From JBAXTE01 sp964653595 (GTDB lineage Bacteria; Bacteroidota; Bacteroidia; Bacteroidales; WCHB1-69), in contig CAZZHH010000058.1 in the NCBI GenBank assembly GCA_964653595.1, positions 1 to 19,338 of the forward strand: a stretch of 19,338 nucleotides of DNA. Direction: 5' to 3'. Under the pieces are notes generated by a model. It saw only the letters and a list, made by a program, of their open reading frames with translations. It ran no database searches and was not told the origin of the DNA. The translations under genes were made by a program, and so were the position numbers. Of the stretch, positions 1-8,179 are shown piece after piece (the stretch's first letter is position 1; every line of letters starts with the position of its first letter).

Positions 1-50
1 TACGGTTCCGTGAGAGGTTTAGGGGTGAAATTCCCCTTTACCTACTCGAT
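1..50 (+). mobile_element. 3' end of a group II intron (end of domain V plus domain VI)
   Basis: Bases 1-8 (TACGGTTC) match the conserved 3' strand of group II intron domain V. Bases 12-47 fold as a domain VI hairpin: GAG (12-14) pairs with CTC (45-47), A15-G17 pairs with C41-T43, and AGGGG (21-25) pairs with CCCCT (33-37) around a 7-base loop. A44 is left unpaired on the 3' strand, seven bases from the end if the intron stops at T50, which is the usual place for the branch-point adenosine. The intron would end in AT, fitting the AY rule. It lies antisense to the genes and ends five bases past the stop codon of the endonuclease gene. The rest of the intron and any maturase are outside the window. 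Confidence 0.75.
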
Positions 51-55
51 TTTTT

Positions 56-1735
56 TCATTCGTCCAGCCAGTTTAATGCCTTTTGCGTTATTCCGTTAAA
101 CCATTCCACTTCATTGTCTGTCGAGTTTGCTAATTCATTAGAATGCTCGAAAAATCGTTGAACGTGTCTTGGTTCAGGAACATAGTTAGCTTTATGAGAG
201 TCTTGAACCATTTTAATAAAAACATTCAATGGCAAAGGAACAATTGTAGAAGTCCCGCCATAAAAGGATATATTCTGTTTATGAAGCAAATAAAAATGAG
301 CTTTGCAAGCATCATTTATGTTTGGTGCAATGAATAAACAGTATGCAGGTTTACCCGTTTCTCTTTTAAATTTTGCAAGGTGCCTTGAAACTGGCTCTCC
401 TTCTGTTTCATATTGTCTTTGTCCACCTTGCATAGTTACTTCAACCGTTAAACCGAAGTCGCCATAATCGCAAACAATGTCTGCCATATTGCCCTGTGCT
501 GTTGACATTGGATTTCCAAAGTCGTCAAATTTTAAATTGGCTTTAATCTCGCCACCGTCCAACATTGTCAAAGCTCGCCAAGCATTCCATTCCAACATTA
601 GTGGCGTGTCATAAAGAGAATTATCAAGTATTTGGTCAAATGTTGAAGATATTTCATCAAAAAGTCGGTAGTCTTTGATTGCTGCAACTTGTTCTGTTAT
701 TATTTGCTCTTTTCGATTTTCTAACTGGTCTGCAAATAAGTTTTTGAGGTCTTGCAATGTTGCAGTTTTTATAATTTCAAGTTGTGGAAACTCTGCTCTA
801 ATTTTTTGTTCTAATAAATCTCTGTCGTCTGTTAGCAATGTAGGAATTTGCGGATTGCCAAGATAAGCAACATATTGACCTTCGTTATTAATAAAGCAAG
901 GTTCTCTGTCTGTGTGTAGCAAGAAATAATCAACTTCTTGAACTTTCTCAGGAACAATTGATATTGACTTTCCTATATGAGAAATATTTACTAATCCTGT
1001 TGCTCTCAAATAACGAACACAAGCATCAGCATAATCTCTCATATTACTTGCTTTCGTGTTTAAAAAGTTCGCAATTGAAGGATCATTAGTTTCTCTCGTT
1101 TGTGTATTTCCTGAGATAATATCTGCACTATAAATCTCTCTCAATTCTCTATCAAAATATTCAGCTCGAAAACGCTTGTAATTGCCTTCGTTTTGAGCTT
1201 TTTCTATTCTGAATTGATTTATTTTATCAACTATTGTGTCAAATTCTTTGTAGTCAACCAATTGCAAACCAAACATCTTTAACTCATCAAATTTCAAGGA
1301 CCCAAAATGTCTAATGAGCCTGAAAAGTTCAAGATACGGTTTTACCCAAAATTCCGCTGAATTTTCAGTCGGTTTGTGAAATGGAGAAGGAACTTGAAAT
1401 TTGAGTAATTGTCTTAAAAAGATTTCATCCTTTCTTCTTGAATTTACTAATTCTTCCCCTGCTGGAGTTAATTGTATTGTTGGGGAAAGAATAACAAATC
1501 CAAGTGCTTTAGGTGCTCTGTTTATTCTATCTCTTGCACTAAACGCTGGGTCATTAGCACCTTCACCATGGAAAAAGTTTTCCTCTCTCAATAGCTCCAT
1601 AAATGCTCTTTGCGTTTCGGTATTCCATCTTTGCCCAGCGAAATGGGTGTATAAAAGCCCAATTTCAGGAATCATCTTTGACGGTGTTCTGGGGGAGGTG
1701 GTTACAAAAATTACTTTACTGTCAATTCTAGCCAT
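56..1735 (-). CDS. Type II restriction endonuclease, AlwI/PleI/BstNBI family
   Basis: DNA endonuclease of the family that includes AlwI and the nicking enzyme Nt.BspD6I/BstNBI, which bind short asymmetric sites and cut outside them. Blocks shared with BstNBI as I recall it include AFSARDR, TPAGEELVNSRR, EPVSRH and CLFIAPNIN. Numbered from an upstream TTG at 1744, the catalytic set aligns as E385, D422, E435 and E448, so all four acidic residues are present. I chose the ATG at 1735 over the TTG because AGAAGAAG lies upstream at better spacing. This start overlaps the methyltransferase stop by 8 bases (ATGGCTAG), so the two are translationally coupled. About 559 residues is close to the roughly 600 of family members. 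It should be the toxic half of the module whose protective half is the gene at 1728-2642. The exact recognition site cannot be read from the sequence. Confidence 0.9.
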   Translation of the reverse strand: MARIDSKVIFVTTSPRTPSKMIPEIGLLYTHFAGQRWNTETQRAFMELLREENFFHGEGANDPAFSARDRINRAPKALGFVILSPTIQLTPAGEELVNSRRKDEIFLRQLLKFQVPSPFHKPTENSAEFWVKPYLELFRLIRHFGSLKFDELKMFGLQLVDYKEFDTIVDKINQFRIEKAQNEGNYKRFRAEYFDRELREIYSADIISGNTQTRETNDPSIANFLNTKASNMRDYADACVRYLRATGLVNISHIGKSISIVPEKVQEVDYFLLHTDREPCFINNEGQYVAYLGNPQIPTLLTDDRDLLEQKIRAEFPQLEIIKTATLQDLKNLFADQLENRKEQIITEQVAAIKDYRLFDEISSTFDQILDNSLYDTPLMLEWNAWRALTMLDGGEIKANLKFDDFGNPMSTAQGNMADIVCDYGDFGLTVEVTMQGGQRQYETEGEPVSRHLAKFKRETGKPAYCLFIAPNINDACKAHFYLLHKQNISFYGGTSTIVPLPLNVFIKMVQDSHKANYVPEPRHVQRFFEHSNELANSTDNEVEWFNGITQKALNWLDE

Positions 1736-2642
1736 AGTATACAAATTCTTCTTCTAGTATTAATTGGGGTTCTCGTTTCAATTTTTCATTGCCATAATTA
1801 GAAACAAGTATATGACTCGCTTCTGCCTTAAATCTATTCCTAATGTTGACTGCGTATGATTTTCCATATTCATCAACAATATAATCATTATATAATTTTT
1901 CTGTGAGCGGTGTTCTTCCAATAACCATAAGAGCCTTACAATTCAGAGATTTGTATTTATTGGCTAATTCAGTGTGGTTCTTTTCATTAAATCCGTCTTT
2001 ATGTTCAGCGTTTCCATAATCTGAAAAAACACAGTCATAAGGTGGATCTAAAAACATAAAGTCATCTTTAGTTGCCATTTTGAAAACCTCGGAATAGTCG
2101 AGATTATAAATTTCTGCATTTGCTAGTAATTTGCTGTGCAATTTTGTAACCAATGAGGTATTAAGATTCTCATAACGACCATAAGGCACATTAAATTCCC
2201 CTTTCGCATTGTAGCGAATCATACCTGAATAAGCAGTTTTATTAATAAAGAAATAAAGTAAAGCGTCAGAGTATTTTTTTTCAGTCAATTCATTGAACAT
2301 ATCTCTGATTTGATAATAGAGTGGTTCGTTTTCATCATCAACTCTTAAATCTGGTGTTTTGCGTTTTAGCTCCTCAAAATTTCTGCGGTTTATTGTGTAG
2401 ATTCTTTCAATTTCTGAGAGCTCTTTTTTTACCGTGTCAAATTCATTTTTAATACCTAAGTAAAACGAAATTAGTTTTGAATTAATATCATTTATTATTG
2501 CTCTCTTTGGCTCCAAATGAAAGAACAACGCTCCACCACCAAAAAATGGTTCAATATACCGTCCTTCAAATTTGGGAATATGTTTAATCAAATGAGGGAT
2601 TTCTTTTGATTTACCTCCTCTGTATTTTACTATAGGCTTCAT
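1728..2642 (-). CDS. DNA adenine-N6 methyltransferase, D12 (Dam-like) class
   Basis: Transfers a methyl group from S-adenosylmethionine to adenine N6 and protects host DNA from the endonuclease downstream. Residues 6-12 (KYRGGKS) and 32-41 (PFFGGGALFF) form the cofactor-binding motifs in the order typical of the D12/alpha class, and DPPYD at 199-203 is the catalytic motif IV. At 304 residues it is slightly longer than Dam (about 280). The ATG overlaps the stop of the upstream regulator by four bases (ATGA), and its own stop overlaps the endonuclease start. A Dam-like enzyme suits an AlwI-type partner because AlwI cuts next to GGATC, which contains GATC. That pairing is inference, and a GAGTC-type site is an alternative. 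Confidence 0.92.
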   Translation of the reverse strand: MKPIVKYRGGKSKEIPHLIKHIPKFEGRYIEPFFGGGALFFHLEPKRAIINDINSKLISFYLGIKNEFDTVKKELSEIERIYTINRRNFEELKRKTPDLRVDDENEPLYYQIRDMFNELTEKKYSDALLYFFINKTAYSGMIRYNAKGEFNVPYGRYENLNTSLVTKLHSKLLANAEIYNLDYSEVFKMATKDDFMFLDPPYDCVFSDYGNAEHKDGFNEKNHTELANKYKSLNCKALMVIGRTPLTEKLYNDYIVDEYGKSYAVNIRNRFKAEASHILVSNYGNEKLKREPQLILEEEFVYYG

Positions 2643-2950
2643 ACTTTGGCTAATTTACGTTTATACTGGTCAATACTTTCTGCTACAACATTTAATATTT
2701 GTGTTGCTTCTTCTTCTTCGGCAATAATGTCGTAAACCTTGTCTGCCGACCATAAACGAATTAGTTCTTTCGAGTCAAATTCAAGCAATTCTGCAAGAAC
2801 TGTAACCTGTGTCCGTTTTACTCGTCTGTCGCCTTTTTCAATCTTGCAGTATGTAGCTGTATCGATTTCCAATGCAGCAGCTAACTGACGTTGAGGAATT
2901 TGCTTTTCCTCTCGAAGAGTCCTTATTTTATTACCAAAGATTATTGACAT
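2639..2950 (-). CDS. XRE-family helix-turn-helix regulator of the restriction-modification operon
   Basis: A 103-residue DNA-binding protein. Residues 7-60 form a Cro/C1-type helix-turn-helix, with LREEKQIPQRQLAAALEI followed by the YCKIEKGDRR recognition region typical of XRE proteins. The remaining 40 residues are acidic and helical and could form a dimer interface. It is the first gene of a three-gene operon and overlaps the methyltransferase by four bases. By position it is probably a controller-type regulator that delays or limits endonuclease synthesis. The spaced GACA/TGTC words across its start codon would suit autoregulation. It is longer than classical C proteins (about 80 residues), so a plain repressor is equally possible. 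Confidence 0.85.
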   Translation of the reverse strand: MSIIFGNKIRTLREEKQIPQRQLAAALEIDTATYCKIEKGDRRVKRTQVTVLAELLEFDSKELIRLWSADKVYDIIAEEEEATQILNVVAESIDQYKRKLAKV

Positions 2951-2965
2951 AACATTGTCTTGACA
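2946..2965. promoter_or_regulatory. Candidate operator overlapping the regulator start codon
   Basis: The stretch holds GACA (2946-2949), TGTC (2956-2959) and GACA (2962-2965), giving two overlapping dyads: GACA-6-TGTC and TGTC-2-GACA. It covers the ATG (2948-2950) and lies about 10 bases downstream of the -7 box. Controller proteins of restriction-modification systems bind paired dyads in this position, but the assignment here rests on symmetry alone. Confidence 0.3.
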
Positions 2966-2973
2966 TTATTTGG

Positions 2974-2981
2974 CAAATATA
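2974..2981 (-). promoter_or_regulatory. Bacteroidota-type -7 box for the first restriction-modification operon
   Basis: Reads TATATTTG on the minus strand, a full match to TAnnTTTG, 24 bases before the regulator ATG. A TTTG at the usual -33 spacing is missing. A perfect 12-base direct repeat, TTGAAAAATGAA on the minus strand (2983-2994 and 3001-3012, 18-base period), lies just upstream and may serve as an activator or repressor site. Confidence 0.45.
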
Positions 2982-3052
2982 ATTCATTTTTCAATATTTT
3001 TTCATTTTTCAACTATTTTTTTTACAGAGTCTGTCTTTTTTAGGGTGAAGGC

Positions 3053-3190
3053 TAACGGTTGGCGGTATGTTTTTGTTGCCGACTTCGAAGCACGTCACTG
3101 TCAACCCACGATGAAGTTTGAAGCGAGCCACAACCTTTCAAATTAGCACTAACTCGGCAATAAAATATACCGCATGTTACCAACTGGGCG
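3053..3190 (+). repeat. Boundary element A (imperfect palindrome, attC-like)
   Basis: The left arm starting TAACGG then GCGGTATGTTTTTGTTGCCGA pairs with the right arm (TCGGCAATAAAATATACCGC, then a GTTAC terminus at 3176-3180), with small bulges. The 65-75 base centre is asymmetric and begins CTTCGAAGCAC, later CTGTCAA and AAGTTTGA. Both arms and the centre are shared with element B, and the layout is shared with C and D. It lies between the promoter of the restriction-modification operon and the 3' flank of the Ca2+ ATPase gene. The block CTGTCTTTTT sits about 20 bases before the left TAACG, as it does in B and C. Confidence 0.8.
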
Positions 3191-3370
3191 TTCTTGTCTG
3201 ACAATGGTTTGAGATAATTTTTCAATTCAGTCATACCGTTTTCACTGTCTTTAAAAGATTTAGTTTTTTTAGTGTCGGCAAAGTCAGCGTTGGGAAATAG
3301 ACAAGCTCTATGGCAGGTTTTGGCTTTAGCGTGGGCTTGTGCGACCTGCCATTGTGCTTGGCTATGTGCG
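3191..3370. other. Non-coding 3' flank of the Ca2+ ATPase gene with a hairpin
   Basis: No convincing gene is present. ATGGCAGGT (3310-3318) and ACCTGCCAT (3344-3352) form a perfect 9-bp inverted repeat around a 25-base loop, about 20 bases after the ATPase stop. No T-run follows on the minus strand, so it is not a textbook intrinsic terminator. GTTAACG lies directly at the ATPase stop and resembles the GTTA/TAACG termini of the boundary elements, so this may be a degraded further element. Confidence 0.5.
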
Positions 3371-6247
3371 TTAACGTTTAATTGCTCTAATAATTTCACC
3401 AATCCATAAAACTAATGAGGTTGAACCGATAATTATAGCCCAATCCTTTAATGATAATGGAACTGTTCTAAATACTTCCCCACCAAATTCCACAATTAAA
3501 ATTTGTCCTATTAGAATTACAAGAGCAACTATTAAGAAGCCAATGGATTTATTTAAACCATGAAATGCCGATTTCCCAGTAGCAAATGCTTTAGCATTAA
3601 ACATATTCCAAAATTGTAACATTACAAATATTGTGAAGAAACGAGATAAATCGTAACGGCTAACCTCACCATTATTTGAGAAATAAAATAAGAGACCTAA
3701 TAAAATAATAACGAAAGAAAAACCAACAAATAAAATATTTGAACGCATTGGAGGTGTTATTATAAAATCCTCATTTTTTCTAGGTTTATTATCCATTACC
3801 CTCAAATTCGGCGGTAAGGAAGCCAAAGCACCTGCTGCAAAGGTGTCCATAATAAGATTAACCCATAACATTTGTGTAACAGTCAAAGGCAATTCATGAC
3901 CGAAAATTGAACCTAAAAATACGATAATTAAGGCAGCAACATTTATTGTTAATTGAAATAGAATAAAACGCTGAATGTTTTGATATAATGAACGACCCCA
4001 CATTACAGCAGTTGTAATACTACTGAATGAATCATCTAATAAGGTTATATCACTTGCCTCTTTAGCGACAGATGTACCTGAACCCATTGACAAACCAACA
4101 TGTGCAAAATTTAAAGCTGGTGCATCGTTAGTTCCGTCTCCAGTAACTGCAACGACAGAACCATTTTTTTGCAATAGTTGAACTAGTCTTTGCTTATCTG
4201 TCGGTCTGGCTCTACACATTATTTTTAAATGCTGTACTCTCTTTAAAGCTTCTTCGTCCGAAAGATTTTCAAATTCAACCCCAGTAATTATGTTGTGTAA
4301 GTTATCACTATCGTTCCAGATTCCTATTTGACGACCAATTTCCTTAGCAGTACCCGGAGTATCGCCAGTTACAATTTTAACTTCGATGCCCGCATTTAAA
4401 CATTTTGTAACAGCAGAAGGAACATCTAATCTCACAGGGTCTGAAATAGCTGTAATTCCAAGGAATATAAGACTTGAGTTAATCAATTTCCCATTTTCAA
4501 ATCTGTCAATATTATCATCTACAATTTCATACGCAAAACCCAAAGTCCGCATTGCTTGATTCTGATATTGCAAAAGGGAATTTTCGATTGTAGAATTATA
4601 TTCATTAATTGGTTTCAACCCTTGTTCAGACAATATATAACTACATTTTGAAAGTACAATTTCAGGTGCACCCTTCACATATAGAACTTTTTTGTTTAGC
4701 AAAGGACTATTAACCAATGAAGCCATAAATTTTCTTTCTGTTGAAAATGTTAGTTGTTCGATTACTTCAGCATCTTCACGAATATCTAAATAATTTAAAC
4801 CTTGCTCATGTAACCACAATAAAAGCGCAGCTTCTGTTGGGTTACCTAACGTTTTTATTTTTGTGGGTTCAGAATAATCAAGATAAGCAGTTGAATTTAC
4901 TGATATGCTCTCTTTTATAATATTGCTATTTTCGTCATTTGTTAAATGATTGCCATTTAAACACAGAAAATCAGCTTTATATACTTGCATTTGATTCTGT
5001 GTTAACGTCCCTGTTTTGTCGGTACAAATTACTGTAGTTGCACCCATAGTTTCACAAGCGTGCATTTTTCGAACTAAATTATTGTTTTGCAACATTCGAC
5101 GCATACTTAGTGCAAGACTAAGGGTAACGCTCATTGGTAAGCCTTCGGGAACAGCAACAACAATCAATGTAACCGCAACCATAAAATATTGCAATATACG
5201 TCCTGCGACATCTAAACTAACCCATGATTCAGCGTTTAAGGGGTTGATGCCAAATAAAAAGCCAGAAGCAGAAAGTAGCAAGAAAGTTAATATGCCGTAG
5301 ATTATCCACCTCAACCAACTTCCTTCTTCAACACTTTTGGGAAGTTCTTTTTCTTTACCTAGTAATTCAAATGAATCGTAAATAATTGGTAACCAAACTT
5401 TAGTTAATACAATTGCTGCTGATAGGATTACAATCCCTATGGAACCTAATTGACCTATTGTGAATTGGGCTTCACCTAAAAATAAATCCTTAACAAAAAG
5501 TGCTAAAAATGTTAAAACTGCTAAGGCAAAACCAACAACACCAATAAATTTAGCCAGTTTGTCCAATTGCTTATTCAATGGTGTTTCTTCACCACTCATT
5601 TCTGTTGCTTTCTCTGCAACTTTACCAAATTCTGTTTCGTCGCCAACTTTCTTTATCTCTAGAATACCGTGACCATCCATCAATTTTGTTCCTCTCATTG
5701 CCCAATTCGAAGGATATGTCGAATCCGAATGAAAATTAGCTGGGTTGTTAGTTTTATCAATTATCGGCTCACCAGTTAAACAGGATTCATCAATTTGAAG
5801 AGACACTGCTTCGAGTAATTCACCATCAGCAGGAACTTCTTCGCCTGTACCAAGAATTACAATATCACCAACAACGATTTCTTTTTTTGGTATTTCGCAA
5901 ATATTTCCATTTCGTATTACCTTGTAAAGCGTGTCGTCATTAACTTTGTTTAAAACATCAAATTTTTTATTTGCGTCCATCTCAAACCAAAAAGCAACAC
6001 CGGTTGCTAAAAGAATAGCGCAAAAGATACCTATTGTTTCAGCAAACTCCATGTGAACAAATGAAATACCTAATGAAAGAAATGCCGCAATTAAAAGTAT
6101 TCTGATAATTGGGTCTTCGAACTTTTCTAAAAAAAGCTTCCATAAAGGTTCTCTCTCTGGTGGAGTTAAAATATTTACTCCAAATTTATTACGGCTTTCG
6201 AGGACTTGCTCATTAGAAAGTCCGGTGTAGTGCTTCTTGTGTTCCAT
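3371..6247 (-). CDS. P-type Ca2+-transporting ATPase, PMCA-like (type IIB)
   Basis: Inner-membrane pump expected to export Ca2+ using ATP. All P-type signatures are present in 958 residues: TGE 158-160 (actuator), VPEGLP 366-371 in M4, DKTGTLT with phosphorylated D410, KGAP 525-528 (nucleotide binding), TGD 627-629 and TGDGTNDAP 702-710. M6 carries N797 and D801, the ligands of Ca2+ site II, while M5 has NVAA where SERCA has NVGE. One Ca2+ per cycle, as in plasma-membrane pumps, is therefore likely. The gene starts one base after the TerB-like stop and is the last gene of the Ter island. No TerC gene is visible, so this pump may be the cluster's membrane transport partner. That role is inference; the enzyme family is not in doubt. 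Confidence 0.95.
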   Translation of the reverse strand: MEHKKHYTGLSNEQVLESRNKFGVNILTPPEREPLWKLFLEKFEDPIIRILLIAAFLSLGISFVHMEFAETIGIFCAILLATGVAFWFEMDANKKFDVLNKVNDDTLYKVIRNGNICEIPKKEIVVGDIVILGTGEEVPADGELLEAVSLQIDESCLTGEPIIDKTNNPANFHSDSTYPSNWAMRGTKLMDGHGILEIKKVGDETEFGKVAEKATEMSGEETPLNKQLDKLAKFIGVVGFALAVLTFLALFVKDLFLGEAQFTIGQLGSIGIVILSAAIVLTKVWLPIIYDSFELLGKEKELPKSVEEGSWLRWIIYGILTFLLLSASGFLFGINPLNAESWVSLDVAGRILQYFMVAVTLIVVAVPEGLPMSVTLSLALSMRRMLQNNNLVRKMHACETMGATTVICTDKTGTLTQNQMQVYKADFLCLNGNHLTNDENSNIIKESISVNSTAYLDYSEPTKIKTLGNPTEAALLLWLHEQGLNYLDIREDAEVIEQLTFSTERKFMASLVNSPLLNKKVLYVKGAPEIVLSKCSYILSEQGLKPINEYNSTIENSLLQYQNQAMRTLGFAYEIVDDNIDRFENGKLINSSLIFLGITAISDPVRLDVPSAVTKCLNAGIEVKIVTGDTPGTAKEIGRQIGIWNDSDNLHNIITGVEFENLSDEEALKRVQHLKIMCRARPTDKQRLVQLLQKNGSVVAVTGDGTNDAPALNFAHVGLSMGSGTSVAKEASDITLLDDSFSSITTAVMWGRSLYQNIQRFILFQLTINVAALIIVFLGSIFGHELPLTVTQMLWVNLIMDTFAAGALASLPPNLRVMDNKPRKNEDFIITPPMRSNILFVGFSFVIILLGLLFYFSNNGEVSRYDLSRFFTIFVMLQFWNMFNAKAFATGKSAFHGLNKSIGFLIVALVILIGQILIVEFGGEVFRTVPLSLKDWAIIIGSTSLVLWIGEIIRAIKR

Positions 6248-6248
6248 C

Positions 6249-6629
6249 TTATTTCAATAAATTTAATAATGATTGAGGTAATTGCTTCGATTTTGCTTTT
6301 AGGTTATTTAATAAGGTAAGTTCAATTTTATCCAACTTTCCATCACCTTGAATTTTTGCTAAAAGCCATTTTGCTTCTTCTTCATCAACAACACCTGGAG
6401 ATGTTTCATCTTCTAATAAGAAACTGGTTATTGCATCAACAAAAAGCGTTTCCCAACTTGGATGATTTTCTTTTCCACTTACAGCATCGTTTAACTCGAA
6501 CAGAAATTCTGCTTCTTCCTTGTCAATTACGCCATCAGCATATAATACTTCACGTAATTGTTTTACTTCTTGTTCATCAATTACTCCATCGGCGAGAATT
6601 GATTTTTTTAGTTCATTTAATTTGCTCAT
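6249..6629 (-). CDS. TerB-like acidic protein with repeated DGxID--E motifs
   Basis: A 126-residue, highly acidic, all-helical protein without signal peptide or membrane segment. Four similar units can be seen: ADGVIDEQE (13-21), ADGVIDKEE (31-39), PGVVDEEE (78-85) and GDGKLDKIE (95-103). They resemble the second half of an EF-hand loop (DGxIDxxE), but the first two ligand positions are not acidic. TerB-family proteins use comparable acidic helical repeats for metal binding, and a Ca2+-linked sensor fits a place one base upstream of the Ca2+ pump. It is separated from the kinase gene by 51 A/T-rich bases. Family assignment is by pattern and context and is less certain than for its neighbours. 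Confidence 0.65.
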   Translation of the reverse strand: MSKLNELKKSILADGVIDEQEVKQLREVLYADGVIDKEEAEFLFELNDAVSGKENHPSWETLFVDAITSFLLEDETSPGVVDEEEAKWLLAKIQGDGKLDKIELTLLNNLKAKSKQLPQSLLNLLK

Positions 6630-6680
6630 TTTAAAAAAAAATTTAAGTTTGACAATAAAAGGATTTTGAAATATTACGGT

Positions 6681-8177
6681 TTATGATTTTACTAATTGTA
6701 CTATAATTAATCTCCCCCCATCTTCTTTTGATAATAGAATTTTTTTGCCTTCAGTTAATTCAACAGCTTCGCCAATTTCAATTTTCTTATCAATGTCTTT
6801 GTCGTACATGCTTGTAAGTTTTCTATTTATTAGAATCCACTTGCCGTTATGGAAATGAAAGTCACCTACAGGAATTTTTTGGTCAGGGGTTGTTTTTTCA
6901 TTAGCATTTACAAAACGATTTACATGCCACATATATAATAGTTGCTTATTGTAAACCATCAATCTGTAGTTTTCAGGTTTGAAAACACCAACTTTTGGGG
7001 AATAATATAAATTTAAAACAGGTAACTGTCCTTTATATTCTGTTCCACAAAACGGGCATTTAGGTTTTGTAGAATTATCAAATACAAACCATTTGTGCCA
7101 ACAGTTAGGGTTTTGACAGGGTTGCATTAAATCTACTGTTTTTAATAATGCCTGTTCCCATTCGTCAGCAGTTGGTCGAATATCTGGATTTTGTAAACCA
7201 TCAATGAAAGCCTTATTAAATAGTTCTTTTAAATATGGACCACAAACAGAATATGGAATCTTAACAGGGTCACCTTGAGGTAGCTGACTTGGGTGTAACT
7301 GGTCAACTTTTACTCTGTTGCTTTTATCTGTCGGATGTTCAACAAATAGAGCTTTTATACCCATAGAAAGTTCTTCGTCCTTTGCTGAATCTAAATCATT
7401 AACTTTTCCTCCTCTTAAAGGGTGTCGATATAACAAATACATATAAATCATTACAGCTAAGGCATGTCTATCTGTTTTTATACTTGGCAATTTTCGTTTA
7501 GCATCAGTAATTGGAAGGTGTTTTGTTGAAATTACTTCAGGAGCAATAAAATCAGGAGTACCCAAAACATCGGGTGGGTACTTGCCCGGAACGACTAACC
7601 CGTCAATGTCAATTATTGAAGCTTGTCCAGTTGTTGGGTCAACTAAAACATTTTTATACGACAAATCCGAGTGAGCCAAACCAGCAGCATGAAGTCTCTT
7701 AACTGCACGACTAATTCGAATACTAATTTGAAAATATTTAAACCAATCGCCCTTTTCTTCAGGTGCTAAAAATTTGTTTAAATTTTTAGCAGATGCATAC
7801 CACTTACCCTCTTTTTCTTTTCCTTTAATTCCTAAAAAATCATTATTTATTGAACCCTTTTTAAAGAAAAATTGCTTTTGATAAGTTGGGCAAGTAATTC
7901 CTAGCTTTCCATTATACTCCACTATTTTGGTTGGCCAACAATATAAATCTTTCCAATATTCTCCGCCTACCTGGTTAAAAATATTTTCTCTGTATTTGCC
8001 TGTAATATTTTGTAATCGGTCTTTGGCATTAAAATCCTGTTTATCTCTAAAAAAGGCCACTACATAACTTTTGTCGGGGCTAAAATAGACGTCTTTCATA
8101 CCTCCAGCACCTATCATTTCGTCCACAAATTCAACTTGTGAGCCGTCTGTCGCTGTAATTTTTACTGTTTTTGCCAT
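6681..8177 (-). CDS. Serine/threonine protein kinase with zinc ribbon (TerY-P triad kinase)
   Basis: Residues 20-350 form a eukaryotic-like kinase domain: glycine loop GAGGMKDV (23-30), catalytic loop HSDLSYKN (169-176, base D171), APE (212-214) and TDRHAL (235-240, helix F Asp236). The usual DFG is replaced by DID followed by G (190-193). A four-cysteine ribbon follows (C354, C359, C374, C377). The last 110 residues look like a small beta-rich domain that I cannot name. The protein has no membrane segment and should be cytoplasmic. It starts two bases after the PP2C stop, so kinase and phosphatase are co-translated, and three TerY genes lie upstream: the arrangement known as the TerY-P triad. 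Substrates are unknown. TerY or TerD proteins are plausible. Confidence 0.85.
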   Translation of the reverse strand: MAKTVKITATDGSQVEFVDEMIGAGGMKDVYFSPDKSYVVAFFRDKQDFNAKDRLQNITGKYRENIFNQVGGEYWKDLYCWPTKIVEYNGKLGITCPTYQKQFFFKKGSINNDFLGIKGKEKEGKWYASAKNLNKFLAPEEKGDWFKYFQISIRISRAVKRLHAAGLAHSDLSYKNVLVDPTTGQASIIDIDGLVVPGKYPPDVLGTPDFIAPEVISTKHLPITDAKRKLPSIKTDRHALAVMIYMYLLYRHPLRGGKVNDLDSAKDEELSMGIKALFVEHPTDKSNRVKVDQLHPSQLPQGDPVKIPYSVCGPYLKELFNKAFIDGLQNPDIRPTADEWEQALLKTVDLMQPCQNPNCWHKWFVFDNSTKPKCPFCGTEYKGQLPVLNLYYSPKVGVFKPENYRLMVYNKQLLYMWHVNRFVNANEKTTPDQKIPVGDFHFHNGKWILINRKLTSMYDKDIDKKIEIGEAVELTEGKKILLSKEDGGRLIIVQLVKS

Positions 8178-8179
8178 AA

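Noticed and set aside
3052..3402. Open frame of 116 codons on the minus strand across element A and the ATPase 3' end
   Set aside because: It overlaps the end of the ATPase gene, runs through both arms of the palindrome and has Cys/His-poor composition without any recognisable domain; it follows from the repeat sequence.
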